49,991 bases of DNA from Streptomyces malaysiensis subsp. samsunensis (GCF_024519315.1 NZ_JANIIC010000068.1:1-49991); one strand, 5' to 3'; shown: positions 1-7,720, counted from the first letter of the stretch. The notes: a model not told the origin generated them from the sequence alone. Numbers and translations are program-made.

Positions 1-87
1 GCAGCCGAACGTGCGCGACAGCTCAGCCGCCTGCTCGTCCGTGGGGTAAAAGCGGTACCTGAAAGCCCGCTCGACCTGCCGCGTCAT
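1..87 (-). CDS. tnpB: TnpB-like (IS200/IS605 OrfB) protein, N-terminal 29 residues only
   Basis: The gene starts at an ATG on the minus strand and runs off the left edge, so only 29 residues are visible. They contain a basic, aromatic stretch (FRYRFYPT) followed by an E-Q-A-A-E-L helix and a TFGC ending. This is the usual start of TnpB proteins, the RNA-guided nucleases of IS200/IS605 and IS607 elements (family knowledge: K-x-R-hydrophobic-YP, then an E-Q-x-x-x-L helix, then FGxxR). Nothing can be said about the RuvC or zinc-finger parts, the guide RNA or a TnpA partner, which would lie outside the window. It is transcribed divergently from the mannonate dehydratase gene. Confidence 0.72.
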   Translation of the reverse strand, partial: MTRQVERAFRYRFYPTDEQAAELSRTFGC

Positions 88-144
88 GCCTCACATCCCA
101 TCAGTTTCGGTGTAAGTACGGGTATCGGCCGATGATCGGTAGAC

Positions 145-171
145 GCCGGTCCGCCTTGGCGGCGAACCGGC
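145..171. repeat. Hairpin-forming inverted repeat upstream of tnpB
   Basis: GCCGGT pairs with ACCGGC, and inside them CCGCC pairs with GGCGG around a TT loop, with three unpaired bases on one side. It lies between the divergent tnpB start and the enolase-family gene. IS200/IS605 ends carry subterminal hairpins, so it may mark the left end of the element. It could equally be an ordinary leader hairpin. A second weak hairpin follows near 185-215. Confidence 0.35.
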
Positions 172-246
172 TTTCCTGCCCTGCTCCGCAGGAGCTTCGT
201 TCCCTCCCCGCCCCAAAGGACGGGATATCCACGAAGGAAGGCCTCG

Positions 247-1461
247 ATGAAGATCGTCGACGCGAAGGTCGTCGTCACCAGTCCGGGACGCAACTTCGTC
301 ACGCTGAAGGTGACGACCGACGAGGGCCTCACCGGCCTGGGGGACGCCACGCTCAACGGGCGCGAACTCGCCGTGGTGAGCTACCTGGAGGACCATGTCG
401 TACCGCTGCTCATAGGGCTGGACGCGCACCGGATCGAGGACACCTGGCAGTCGCTGTACCGGGGGGCCTACTGGCGCCGTGGCCCGGTCACGATGGCCGC
501 GATCGCCGCCGTCGACGTGGCGCTGTGGGACATCAAGGCGAAGGCGGCCGGGCTGCCGCTGTACCAGCTTCTCGGCGGGGCGAGCCGTGACCGTATCCGC
601 ACCTACGGCCACGCGGAGGGCCGGGACCTCCCCGAGCTCCTCGACTCGGTGCGCGCCCGGCTGAGCCAGGGCTTCCCGGCGATCCGGATCCAGACCGGCA
701 TTCCCGGCCTCACCTCGGTGTACGGCGTGCACACCACGGACACCGACGACAAGCCCGTACCGCACCAGGGGGCGAAGCCCCTCGTCGAGGACTGGGACAC
801 CGAGGCGTACCTGCGCCACATTCCGCGGGTCTTCGAGGCGGTACGGGCCGAGTTCGGGCCGGAACTGGCGCTGCTCCACGACGCTCACCACCGGCTGACA
901 CCGATCCAGGCCGCGCGACTGGGCCAGGAGCTGGAGCCGTACCGCCCGTTCTGGCTGGAGGACTGCACGCCCGCGGAGAACCAGGAGGCGCTGCGACTGG
1001 TGCGGCGGCACACCAGCGTGCCGCTCGCCATCGGCGAGGTCTTCAACACCGTCCACGACTACCAGACCCTCATCACCGAGCAGCTGATCGACTATGTGCG
1101 CTCCGCCGTCACCCACTTCGGCGGTGTCACTCCGCTGCGCAAGCTCTTCGACTTCGCGGCCCAGTACCAGATCAAGAGCGGCATCCACGGGCCGGAGGAC
1201 ATCTCGCCCGTCGGCATGGCCGCGGCCGTCCATCTCGATCTGGCGGTCCACAACTTCGGCATCCAGGAGCACTCGGGGCACAACGCCCTGACACGGGAGG
1301 TCTTCCGGCACGCCTACACCTTCACCGACGGCCATCTGCACCCGGGCGAGGCGGCGGGTATCGGGGTGGAACTGGATGAGGACCTGGCCGCGGCCCACCC
1401 CTACCGGCAGGCGTATCTGCCGGTGAACCGGCTCCACGACGGTACGGTCCACGACTGGTGA
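247..1461 (+). CDS. manD: Mannonate dehydratase family protein (enolase superfamily, ManD/RspA type)
   Basis: This 404-residue protein has the length and layout of the ManD/RspA group of the enolase superfamily. An N-terminal capping domain (about 1-110) starts MKIVDAKV and is followed by a barrel. Visible barrel motifs are LLHDAHHRLTP, FWLEDCTPAEN and AIGEVFNT, whose Asp-Glu-Glu would bind Mg2+, and the late HGPEDISPVG and EHSGHN segments typical of this group. Known members dehydrate D-mannonate to 2-keto-3-deoxygluconate, but many homologues are slow or inactive, so the substrate is an inference. The ATG start has a GAAGGAAG ribosome site 5-12 bases upstream. No other sugar-acid catabolic gene is nearby, so its pathway context is unclear. 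Confidence 0.82.
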   Translation: MKIVDAKVVVTSPGRNFVTLKVTTDEGLTGLGDATLNGRELAVVSYLEDHVVPLLIGLDAHRIEDTWQSLYRGAYWRRGPVTMAAIAAVDVALWDIKAKAAGLPLYQLLGGASRDRIRTYGHAEGRDLPELLDSVRARLSQGFPAIRIQTGIPGLTSVYGVHTTDTDDKPVPHQGAKPLVEDWDTEAYLRHIPRVFEAVRAEFGPELALLHDAHHRLTPIQAARLGQELEPYRPFWLEDCTPAENQEALRLVRRHTSVPLAIGEVFNTVHDYQTLITEQLIDYVRSAVTHFGGVTPLRKLFDFAAQYQIKSGIHGPEDISPVGMAAAVHLDLAVHNFGIQEHSGHNALTREVFRHAYTFTDGHLHPGEAAGIGVELDEDLAAAHPYRQAYLPVNRLHDGTVHDW

Positions 1462-1607
1462 CCGGCCGCGGATGACGGGGCGCCGTCAGGCCCGCCCGAC
1501 GCGCCGTGGTGTGTGGGGCGGGCAGCGGCCCGGCAGGACCCTCGGTCGCGCCGGCGGAACGCGGGACGGGCTGTCGCGCGTCGCCATCGGCGTTTACGGT
1601 GAGGCAC

Positions 1608-2393
1608 GTGACGCTGAGCGCGAGATCCCTGCTGCCGGTCAACCTCACCCTCGGCGTGCTGTTGACCGTGCTGCTGGCCGTGGCCGCGGGGGTCGCCTAC
1701 TGGTTCGGTCTGTCCCCCAGCCCCTCCGCCAACCGCCCGCGGGAGATCGTGGTCTCGGGCGTGCGCGCGGCAGCGCAGCTCGCCGCCGTGTCCCTGGTCA
1801 TCACCTGGGCGGTCACCAACATGGCGGGTCTGGCGGCGTTCCTGGTCGTGATGTTCGGCGTCGCCGTGCGCACGGCGGGCCGACGGCTGACCAGCAACCG
1901 CACCTGGTGGCTGACCGCCGCGCCGATCGCCGCCGGTGTCGTTCCCACGGTGGCCGCGCTGCTGCTGACCGGGCTGGTTCCCGCGAAGGGCCTTGCGCTC
2001 ATCCCCATCAGCGGCATCCTCATCGGCGGCGCCCTGACGGTGACGGTGCTCGCGGGCCGACGCGCCCTCGACGAGCTGGAACTTCGCCGCGGCGAGGTCG
2101 AGGCGGCGATGGCCCTGGGCTTCCTCGACCGGGACGCGCGCATGGAGATCGCACGGCCGGTCGCCTCCGACGCGCTGCTGCCGGGGCTGGACCAGACGCG
2201 CACCGTCGGGCTGGTGACGCTCCCCGGGGCATTCGTGGGCATGCTGCTGGGCGGGGCGAGTCCGCTCATGGCCGGTGCCGTTCAGCTGTTCGTCCTGATC
2301 GCCTTGATGGCGGTCCAGGCCATCGCGGTCGCCGTGACCGTCGAACTCATCGCCCGGCATCGTCTGTTCCGCCCCGGACGGCGGGCGGCCTGA
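1608..2393 (+). CDS. FetB-like (UPF0014) ABC transporter permease
   Basis: Starting at the GTG at 1608 (preceded by GTGAGG) gives 261 residues, close to the length of E. coli FetB. The protein is a polytopic membrane protein with an N-terminal helix (LTLGVLLTVLLAVAAGVAYW), a conserved GVRAAAQLAAVSLVI segment, and the family signature around GLVTLPGAFVGMLLGGASPLMAG, followed by a last helix and a basic tail (RPGRRAA). FetB works with an ATPase, FetA, in iron export and oxidative-stress resistance in E. coli. No ATPase gene is adjacent here, so the transporter partner must be elsewhere or missing. An upstream in-frame start near 1506 would add a low-complexity leader and is unlikely. Confidence 0.8.
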   Translation: MTLSARSLLPVNLTLGVLLTVLLAVAAGVAYWFGLSPSPSANRPREIVVSGVRAAAQLAAVSLVITWAVTNMAGLAAFLVVMFGVAVRTAGRRLTSNRTWWLTAAPIAAGVVPTVAALLLTGLVPAKGLALIPISGILIGGALTVTVLAGRRALDELELRRGEVEAAMALGFLDRDARMEIARPVASDALLPGLDQTRTVGLVTLPGAFVGMLLGGASPLMAGAVQLFVLIALMAVQAIAVAVTVELIARHRLFRPGRRAA

Positions 2394-2532
2394 CATCCAC
2401 GAGGGGTGTGAGTCCGCGACGGTCCTCCGCGGGCCGGTGGTCGGACGACGCGGCCGTGGACGACCGTCTGCGAAAATGAACGCCATGACGGAGCAGCATG
2501 GCGACCGCCGCCCGGCCGGGGAACTGGAAGCC

Positions 2533-2853
2533 AGCGTCCTGGCGGCGCAGCATGAACTCCAGCAGTCCGAACTCGCGCGGTGTCGGCTCCAGGCGCTCCT
2601 CGCCCCGGCCGCAGCGGTGGGCGGCCGGGTCCAGCCAGAGATCGCCCGCACGGAGCACCGGCGACCGCTGCGGGGCGCTGCGGCGCAGCAGCGCGCGGAT
2701 CCGGGCCAGCAGCACCACGAACGAGAACGGCTTCGTCAGATAGTCGTCCGCGCCGAGATCGAGGGCGTCCGCCTCGTCGTACTCCCCGTCCTTGGCCGTG
2801 AGCACCAGCACGGGGGTGGTGATGCCCGCGGCGCGCAGGCCGTGGGCCTTCTC
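2533..2853 (-). pseudogene. Remnant of an OmpR-family response regulator (middle part only)
   Basis: Read on the minus strand from 2853, the frame begins abruptly in the receiver domain (EKAHGLRAAG). It continues through the conserved ending of a receiver (VLVLTAKD, then LGADDYLTKPFSF, with the Lys of the KPF motif) into the start of a winged-helix DNA-binding domain (TPREFGLLEFMLRRQDA). After that the sequence no longer resembles the family. The first 60 or so residues, including the phospho-acceptor Asp, and most of the DNA-binding domain are missing, so it cannot encode a working regulator. The piece sits between the FetB-like gene and the terminator of the beta-propeller remnant. No partner histidine kinase is present. 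Confidence 0.75.
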
Positions 2854-2896
2854 ATGAGGCGCCGGGGCCGCGCGACCAGCCGTTTCGTGTGCCTGG

Positions 2897-2929
2897 GCTC
2901 GCGCGGGGCCTGATCGGCCCGGCGCGAGC
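2897..2929 (-). terminator. Hairpin after the beta-propeller pseudogene
   Basis: Two 14-base arms (GCTCGCGCGGGGCC and GGCCCGGCGCGAGC) pair with one mismatch around a five-base loop. The hairpin begins four bases past the stop of the minus-strand propeller gene. Position and strength fit an intrinsic terminator of the GC-rich type without a T run. Confidence 0.6.
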
Positions 2930-2932
2930 GGT

Positions 2933-3758
2933 TCAGGGCCGGCTGAGCAGGTTCAGGGTGTTGGTCGCGTCGTCGACGAAGTAGACCCGGTCGGGGTCCT
3001 CCGCGATGGCGAGCCCGAACAGCGCGCCCGCTCCCGGCGGGCTGCCGCTGGTGTCGAGCGTGCGCACGGCCACCTGGACGCCACGCGGGGTGGTCTCCAC
3101 GATGTTGCCGTCGCCGCCGTTGACGGTGAGGATGTTGCCCTTCGGGGTGATCGCCATCCCGAGCGGGCCGTTGAGGTGCTGGTCGGTGCTGACCACCTTG
3201 CCGATGCCGGCGCTGGTGCGCCGGGTCGGCGCGTCCGGGATCGCGGTGATGCGGTTGTCGACGGTGTCCGCCACATAGAGCGTCCCGTCCCGCAGGCCGA
3301 CACCCGTCGGCCCGATCACGAGGGCCGCCGGGTCTGTCTTCTGGGCGAAGCCCGAACCGATCACGGTCGTGGCGACCCGGGTCGGCGGCCGGTCGTCGTG
3401 GGTGCGCAGGGTGATCCGCAGCACGGTGCCGCGTCGCACGATGTCGCCGCCGCCGGCGACCGTGCCGTTGAGCACGTTGGTGACGAACAGATCGGTTTTG
3501 TCGCCGCTGCTCTTCGCGGTCATGTCCCAGGGACCGTTGATCCCCTGGCCGCTGAAGGTCTCCCGGACCTTTCCATGGCTGTCCAGCACGAGCAGACACC
3601 CGGCCTGCGCCGTGGCGGATGTGCCGTCGGCCGTGGGCAGACTGCCCACCACCACCCGGCCGCCCGGCAGGATGGACGGCGCGGTGGTCAGCCCCACGCC
3701 TCCCGGGCACGGCCCCGGCAGCCGCCACCGCGAGACGCGAAGCGGAAACAAGCCTCAT
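2933..3758 (-). pseudogene. Secreted NHL-type beta-propeller protein, broken by a deletion with frame change
   Basis: A good start lies at 3758: a GAGG ribosome site, then an ATG opening a classic signal peptide start (MRLVSASRLAVAAAGA). The rest of the recognisable protein is in another frame. It begins around LPGPCPGGVGLTTA and continues to the stop at 2933 through propeller-like blades (INGPWDMTA, GPTGVGLRDGTLYVADTVDN, GPLGMAITPKGN, LFGLAIAEDPDRVYFVDD). The two frames meet near 3713-3727. From memory, intact relatives have about 70-100 more residues between signal peptide and the PGGVGLTTA segment. The simplest reading is a deletion that joined signal peptide and propeller out of frame. 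A sequencing error alone would not explain the missing first blade. Confidence 0.7.
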
Positions 3759-3962
3759 CAGGGTGATACCTCCTCAGCGCCGTACGGCCGTCGTGCGGCT
3801 CCGCGGCGGTCACAGAGAGTTGCCACCCATCGCATAATCCGACTCCATCATGCGGCGCACGTCAGGCGGAGCCGGATGGGGCGGATGGGGTTTTCGGCGG
3901 GTGCGGGGTACCCGCGGCGGATGGAGCGCCGCCCGGCGGCGGGGTGCTTCCCCCCTTCGGAA

Positions 3963-3976
3963 TACCCCCCGGGGTA
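3963..3976. promoter_or_regulatory. CstR-type operator 1
   Basis: TACCCCCCGGGGTA is a perfect palindrome of the TACCCC-GGGGTA type recognised by CsoR/CstR repressors. It lies 67 bases before the persulfide dioxygenase start, 37 bases centre to centre from operator 2. Matching sites and a CstR gene within 3 kb make regulation by that CstR the natural inference. Confidence 0.75.
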
Positions 3977-3999
3977 CTCCTGTTAGGGTGAGTGCCAGA

Positions 4000-4013
4000 T
4001 ACCCCCGGGGGTA
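4000..4013. promoter_or_regulatory. CstR-type operator 2
   Basis: TACCCCCGGGGGTA is a perfect palindrome 30 bases before the GTG start of the persulfide dioxygenase gene, close to where its promoter and transcription start should be. It is the same type as operator 1 and as the site at 6913-6932. Confidence 0.78.
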
Positions 4014-4043
4014 CATAGCTCGCTCGAGAGGAGAGTCGTAGTC

Positions 4044-5420
4044 GTGTTCTTCGTCGACACCCTGGAAATCGAGGGTCTGGGCAACCGCAGCTATCTGGCC
4101 GGTGGCCCCGGCGCCGCGCTGGTGGTGGATCCGCCCCGTGATATCGAGCAGGTCATCGCCGCGGCGGCGCGGCGCGGGGTGCGTATCGCCCTCGTGGGCG
4201 AGACCCATCTGCACAACGACTACGTCACCGGCGGTCTGGAGCTGGCCCGTGTGACCGGGGCCCGCTACCTGGTGCCCACCGGGGCATCGGTCGCCTTCGC
4301 CCGCACTCCGGTCGCCGACGGCGACACCTTCCCGGTGGACGAGCACCTGGTGCTGCGGGCGATCGCCACCCCCGGTCACACCCCGCACCACACCTCCTAT
4401 GTGCTGGAGGCGGACGGCCGGGCCGTGGCGGCGTTCACCGGCGGGTCGCTGCTGATCGGCGCCGTGGGCCGGCCGGATCTGGTCGAGCCACGGCTGACCG
4501 AGCGGCTGGCCCGCGCGCAGCACGCTTCGGCCCACCGTCTGGCCGAGGAGCTGGATGACGAGGTCCCGGTGCTGCCCACCCACGGGTTCGGCAGTTTCTG
4601 CTCCTCCTCCCAGGCGGAGGGGAACGCCACCACCATCGGTCAGGAGCGCGGGACCAACCACGCGCTGACCCGGGACGTGGACACCTTCGTCGCCGAGATG
4701 CTCGCGGGGCTCGACGATGTGCCTGCCTACTACGCGCACATGGGCCCGGCCAACGCCGCCGGCCCCGCGCCGGTCGACCTCACCCCGCCCGTGCCCGCGG
4801 ACGCCAAGGAGATCGCCGACCGGCTGGCCGCGGGGGAGTGGGTGGTGGACCTGCGCGGCCGGGTCGCCTTCGCCCAGGGACATGTGGCCGGATCGTTCAA
4901 CTTCGAGGGCGAGGGCCAGCTCGCCACCTATCTGGCCTGGCTGATCCCATGGGGCAAGCCGGTCACCCTGCTGGCCGGGACGCCCGGGGAGATCACCTCC
5001 GCGCAGCGGGAGCTGGCCCGGGTCGGCATCGACCGCCCGGCCGCCGCCGCCACCGGCGACCCGGCCGGCTGGGTCCGCACGGGCGAGGATCTCGTCTCCT
5101 TCCCGCGAGCCCGCTTCGCCGACCTCGCCGAGGTGCGAGAGCGCGGCGAGCGGGTGGTGGTGCTGGACGTGCGGCGCGATGCCGAGCGTGCGGAAGGGTA
5201 CGTGAACGGCTCGGTCCACATCCCGATCCACCAACTCCCCGGCCGCATCGGCGAGGTGCCCGACGGGGTGGTGTGGGTGCACTGCGCCGGTGGGATGCGC
5301 GCGGCGATCGCCGCCTCCCTGCTCGATGCCGCCGGACGCGATGTGGTCGCCGTCGACGACGGTTTCACCGCCGCCACCGCGGCGGGCCTCACCCTCACCT
5401 GGCCCGACCACGCCGGCTGA
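4044..5420 (+). CDS. Persulfide dioxygenase-rhodanese fusion (ETHE1/CstB-like)
   Basis: The 458-residue protein joins an N-terminal metallo-beta-lactamase fold (about 1-240) to two rhodanese domains. The first fold has the ETHE1-type motif THLHNDYVTGG (H55, H57, D59), then TPGHTPHH and LPTHGFGSFC, which should hold one Fe(II) and oxidise persulfide to sulfite. The first rhodanese domain (about 260-330) lacks a catalytic Cys. The second (about 360-455) has LDVRRDAE and the active-site loop VHCAGGMRA with C414. The GTG start follows a GAGAGGAGA ribosome site. Two CstR-type operators lie just upstream, so the gene should be induced by polysulfide. Staphylococcal CstB is a functional parallel with related domains, not necessarily an orthologue. 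Confidence 0.9.
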   Translation: MFFVDTLEIEGLGNRSYLAGGPGAALVVDPPRDIEQVIAAAARRGVRIALVGETHLHNDYVTGGLELARVTGARYLVPTGASVAFARTPVADGDTFPVDEHLVLRAIATPGHTPHHTSYVLEADGRAVAAFTGGSLLIGAVGRPDLVEPRLTERLARAQHASAHRLAEELDDEVPVLPTHGFGSFCSSSQAEGNATTIGQERGTNHALTRDVDTFVAEMLAGLDDVPAYYAHMGPANAAGPAPVDLTPPVPADAKEIADRLAAGEWVVDLRGRVAFAQGHVAGSFNFEGEGQLATYLAWLIPWGKPVTLLAGTPGEITSAQRELARVGIDRPAAAATGDPAGWVRTGEDLVSFPRARFADLAEVRERGERVVVLDVRRDAERAEGYVNGSVHIPIHQLPGRIGEVPDGVVWVHCAGGMRAAIAASLLDAAGRDVVAVDDGFTAATAAGLTLTWPDHAG

Positions 5421-5468
5421 ACGACCTACCCCGTACCTCGCACCACCCGCACGGAGTGATCAAACCCG

Positions 5469-5822
5469 ATGTTCCCGCTTCTTCGCCGTGGCCCCGCCCG
5501 GCTCACCGCACGGCAGGTCCACCGGCGGACCGGTGACGCGCGGGCGGTTCCGCTGGATGTCCGCGAGCTGCCGCGGCGGCTGACCGGGCACGCGCCCGGT
5601 GCGCCGCACCCGCCGCTGAGCCGTCCGCGGGCGGGGGCGGCTCCTCCCCGGGCCGCGCAGGGCGGGCCCGTGGTCACGGTCCGCCGCTCCGGGAGCTGCT
5701 CCCGCACGGCCACCGGCTTCATCGCCGCCCGCGGTGCGGCGGCCACCGATGTCGTGGGCGGTACGACCGCCCGGACCCGCGAGGGCCTGCCGGTCACCGC
5801 CGGCAGCGGCGGCATAGCGTGA
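5469..5822 (+). CDS. Rhodanese-like protein lacking the catalytic cysteine
   Basis: This 117-residue protein has the rhodanese layout: VPLDVREL near the front, a GHAPGAPHPPLSR segment, and VVTVRRSG where active members of this family have VVTVCRSG. The catalytic Cys is thus Arg. A Cys lies three residues after the RSG (SGSC), but that is outside the normal loop register. The conserved D-V-R-E-P-x-E-W motif is also worn (DVRELPRR), so the protein is probably not a sulfurtransferase; it may be decaying or may bind sulfur carriers without chemistry. It sits 48 bases after the persulfide dioxygenase gene, and its stop overlaps the next start (GTGA), so it is probably part of the CstR-controlled operon. 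Confidence 0.75.
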   Translation: MFPLLRRGPARLTARQVHRRTGDARAVPLDVRELPRRLTGHAPGAPHPPLSRPRAGAAPPRAAQGGPVVTVRRSGSCSRTATGFIAARGAAATDVVGGTTARTREGLPVTAGSGGIA

Positions 5823-6583
5823 GCGCGCTGGTCCTGGCCCTGGCCGCCGGTGCCGTGGTCGGGCTCGCGCTCGGCGCGCTCGGCGGGGGCGGCAGCGTCC
5901 TGGCGGTGCCCGCGCTGATCTACCTCCTCGGCTTCACCCCGGCCGCCGCCACCACCGCGAGCCTGATCATCGTCACCGCCACCTCGATCACCGCCCTGTA
6001 CGCCCATGCCCGTACCGGCGCCGTGCGCTGGCGGGCCGGCGCCCTCTTCGCCGCGGCCGGGTTGCTGCCCGCCGCCGCGGCCGGCGCCGCGGCCGCCCGG
6101 CTGCCCCAGCCGGTGCTGACCGCCGCGTTCGCCGCCGTCGCCGCCCTCGCCGCCGTACGCATGCTGCGCCCCGGCCCGGCGGACAGCGGCCCGGCGGTCG
6201 GCGACCGGGCGGTGGCGGTACGGCCGGTGAAGGTCGCGGGCACCGGTGCGGGGCTGGGGGCGCTGACCGGACTGCTCGGCGTCGGCGGGGGCTTCCTCAC
6301 CGTCCCCGCCCTGGTCACGGTGGCCGCGTTCGAGATGCGGGCGGCCGTCGGCACCAGCCTGCTGGTCATCGCGGCGAACTCGCTCGCCTCGCTGGCCACC
6401 CGCGGCGCCACCACGGCAGGCGTCGACTGGGGGCTGATCGCCCCCTTCACCGGGGCCGCGATCCTCGGTGCCTGGGACGGCAAGCGGCTGGCCGCCAGGG
6501 TCGGCGGCACCCGGCTGAAGCGCACGTTCGCGATCCTGCTGCTGGCCGTCGCCGCCTTCATGCTGGTCGACGCCGTGGCCTGA
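5819..6583 (+). CDS. TauE/SafE (TSUP) family sulfite/sulfur-anion exporter
   Basis: The 254-residue protein has about eight membrane segments and the two repeated glycine-rich motifs of the family: LGALGGGGSVLAVPALIYLLG at the N-terminal side and TGLLGVGGGFLTVPALVTVA in the second half. TSUP permeases move sulfite, thiosulfate, sulfoacetate or related anions. Next to a persulfide dioxygenase, export of sulfite formed by that enzyme is the natural inference. The start is the GTG that overlaps the stop of the rhodanese-like gene by four bases, so the two are translationally coupled. It converges on cstR with 30 bases between them. Confidence 0.85.
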   Translation: MSALVLALAAGAVVGLALGALGGGGSVLAVPALIYLLGFTPAAATTASLIIVTATSITALYAHARTGAVRWRAGALFAAAGLLPAAAAGAAAARLPQPVLTAAFAAVAALAAVRMLRPGPADSGPAVGDRAVAVRPVKVAGTGAGLGALTGLLGVGGGFLTVPALVTVAAFEMRAAVGTSLLVIAANSLASLATRGATTAGVDWGLIAPFTGAAILGAWDGKRLAARVGGTRLKRTFAILLLAVAAFMLVDAVA

Positions 6584-6589
6584 GCCGAG

Positions 6590-6608
6590 CGGCGCGTACC
6601 CGGCCCCG
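6590..6608. terminator. Possible bidirectional hairpin between TSUP and cstR
   Basis: GAGCGGC (just after the TSUP stop) can pair with GCCGCTC near 6608-6614 across a GC-rich loop in the gap between the convergent genes. The stem is short (7 bp) and there is no T run, so this is only a candidate. Confidence 0.3.
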
Positions 6609-6613
6609 GCCGC

Positions 6614-6895
6614 TCAGGCCAGTGACAGGAACAGCTTCTCCAGCCGGGCGCGCATCTGCTCCCGGTCCTCCGAGGCGGCCATGTCCGCATCGGTCAGGCA
6701 GTGCTGAAGACCGGTGGCGATGATCGCGAAACCCGCCTTGTCCAGGGCCCGTGAGGCGGCCGCAAGCTGGGTCACCACGTCCTCGCAGTCCCGTCCCTCC
6801 TCGATCATCTTGATCACACCGGCGATCTGGCCCTGCGCCCTGCGCAGCCGGTTGACCACGGTCTTCAGTTCCTCAGCAGCCATCGCCAATTCCAC
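6614..6895 (-). CDS. cstR: CstR-type persulfide-sensing repressor (CsoR family)
   Basis: This is a short all-helical CsoR/RcnR family repressor. The chosen GTG at 6895 lies seven bases after AAGGAG; a GTG at 6904 overlaps the ribosome site and an ATG at 6883 is also possible. Two cysteines lie in GRDCEDVV and GLQHCL, exactly 29 positions apart, as for the C31/C60 pair of staphylococcal CstR. The residue four before the second Cys is Gly, where copper-sensing CsoR proteins have the His ligand, so persulfide sensing is far more likely than Cu(I) sensing. A perfect palindromic operator lies in the divergent promoter region at 6913-6932, and two like it precede the persulfide dioxygenase. Confidence 0.88.
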   Translation of the reverse strand: MELAMAAEELKTVVNRLRRAQGQIAGVIKMIEEGRDCEDVVTQLAAASRALDKAGFAIIATGLQHCLTDADMAASEDREQMRARLEKLFLSLA

Positions 6896-6912
6896 AGCCC
6901 GCACTCCTTCAC

Positions 6913-6932
6913 AGATACCCCCTTGGGTATCT
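6913..6932. promoter_or_regulatory. CstR-type operator 3 (divergent promoter)
   Basis: AGATACCC and GGGTATCT form a perfect 8-base inverted repeat around CCTT. It lies 17 bases upstream of the cstR start and 42 bases upstream of the rhodanese-membrane protein gene, so one site could control both directions, giving autoregulation of cstR. Confidence 0.78.
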
Positions 6933-6974
6933 TACCGTTGTGAGCAACCCCTGAAGAGCAAAGGAAAGTCCCCC

Positions 6975-7550
6975 GTGACACCCACCGCCTCTCTCACCTC
7001 CCTCACCGCCGCCCAGGTCCATGCCCGCCTCGCCGAGTTGACCGTCATCGACGTCCGTACCCCCGGTGAGTACGCCTCCGGCCATCTGCCCGGTGCCCAC
7101 AACATCCCCCTGGACCACCTCGATTCGGCCCTGCCCGCCCTGGAGGCCGCCGCCGGTCGGGGCGACCTCCTCCTCGTGTGCGCCTCCGGCACCCGCTCCT
7201 CCCAGGCCCGCGAGCGCCTGGCCCAATACGGCATTGCCGCCGCCGACCTCACCGGCGGCACCAACGGCTGGATACAACTCGGCCACGACGTGCTGCGCCC
7301 CGCCGGCGCCCGCGCCGTCTGGGCGATGGAGCGCCAGGTACGCCTCGCCGCCGGATCCCTCGTCCTGGCCGGTCTGCTCACCGGCCGGCGCCGGCCCGCC
7401 GCCCGCTGGCTGGCCGCGGGCGTCGCCGGCGGCCTGGTGTTCTCCGCCCTCACCGATACCTGTGGCATGGCCAAGGTCCTCGCCAAGCTGCCCCACAACC
7501 GGCCGCGGGCCGCCGACCTCGACGCCACCCTCGCCGCCCTGAGCGGCTGA
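6975..7550 (+). CDS. Rhodanese domain fused to a DUF2892-type membrane anchor (YgaP-like)
   Basis: From the GTG at 6975 (ribosome site AAAGGAAAG) the protein has 191 residues. Residues 8-110 form a rhodanese domain with VIDVRTPGEYASGHLPGA and the active-site loop VCASGTRSSQ, where C69 is the predicted persulfide carrier. The C-terminal part has two hydrophobic segments (SLVLAGLLTG, and WLAAGVAGGLVFSALTDTCGMA) as in DUF2892, ending in the conserved TDTCGMAKVLAKLP. E. coli YgaP has the same rhodanese-membrane layout. The protein probably holds sulfane sulfur at the membrane surface. It is divergent from cstR across operator 3 and should be co-induced with the persulfide dioxygenase. Confidence 0.85.
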   Translation: MTPTASLTSLTAAQVHARLAELTVIDVRTPGEYASGHLPGAHNIPLDHLDSALPALEAAAGRGDLLLVCASGTRSSQARERLAQYGIAAADLTGGTNGWIQLGHDVLRPAGARAVWAMERQVRLAAGSLVLAGLLTGRRRPAARWLAAGVAGGLVFSALTDTCGMAKVLAKLPHNRPRAADLDATLAALSG

Positions 7551-7666
7551 CACCGACGGCCCGCGCGGAGCTGCCCGGTGGGGAAGCGATGCAGGTCATG
7601 GCCGAAGTTTGCATGCTCCCGATGGCCGATGGCATCACTCTGGTCCGCCGGAGGTGACCGCCACCG

Positions 7667-7701
7667 GGTCGGGCCGGCCCGACCGGCCCGACCGGCCCGA
7701 C
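7667..7701. terminator. Palindrome and 3 x 9-bp tandem repeat between convergent genes
   Basis: GGTCGGGCC followed directly by GGCCCGACC is a perfect 18-base palindrome (7667-7684). It runs into three tandem copies of CGGCCCGAC (7675-7701). It lies between the end of the rhodanese gene and the end of the minus-strand relic, where a two-way terminator is expected. The perfect palindrome leaves little loop, so the terminator reading is tentative. Confidence 0.4.
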
Positions 7702-7720
7702 CCCGGTGTGCCGCGCTCAA

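Noticed and set aside
6614..6904. Copper-sensing CsoR instead of CstR
   Set aside because: The residue four before the second Cys is Gly, not the His ligand, the Cys spacing is that of CstR, and the neighbouring genes are for sulfur, not copper.
7675..7701. Three 9-bp tandem repeats considered as a CRISPR-like or satellite array
   Set aside because: Far too short, no spacers; part of a palindrome between convergent genes.
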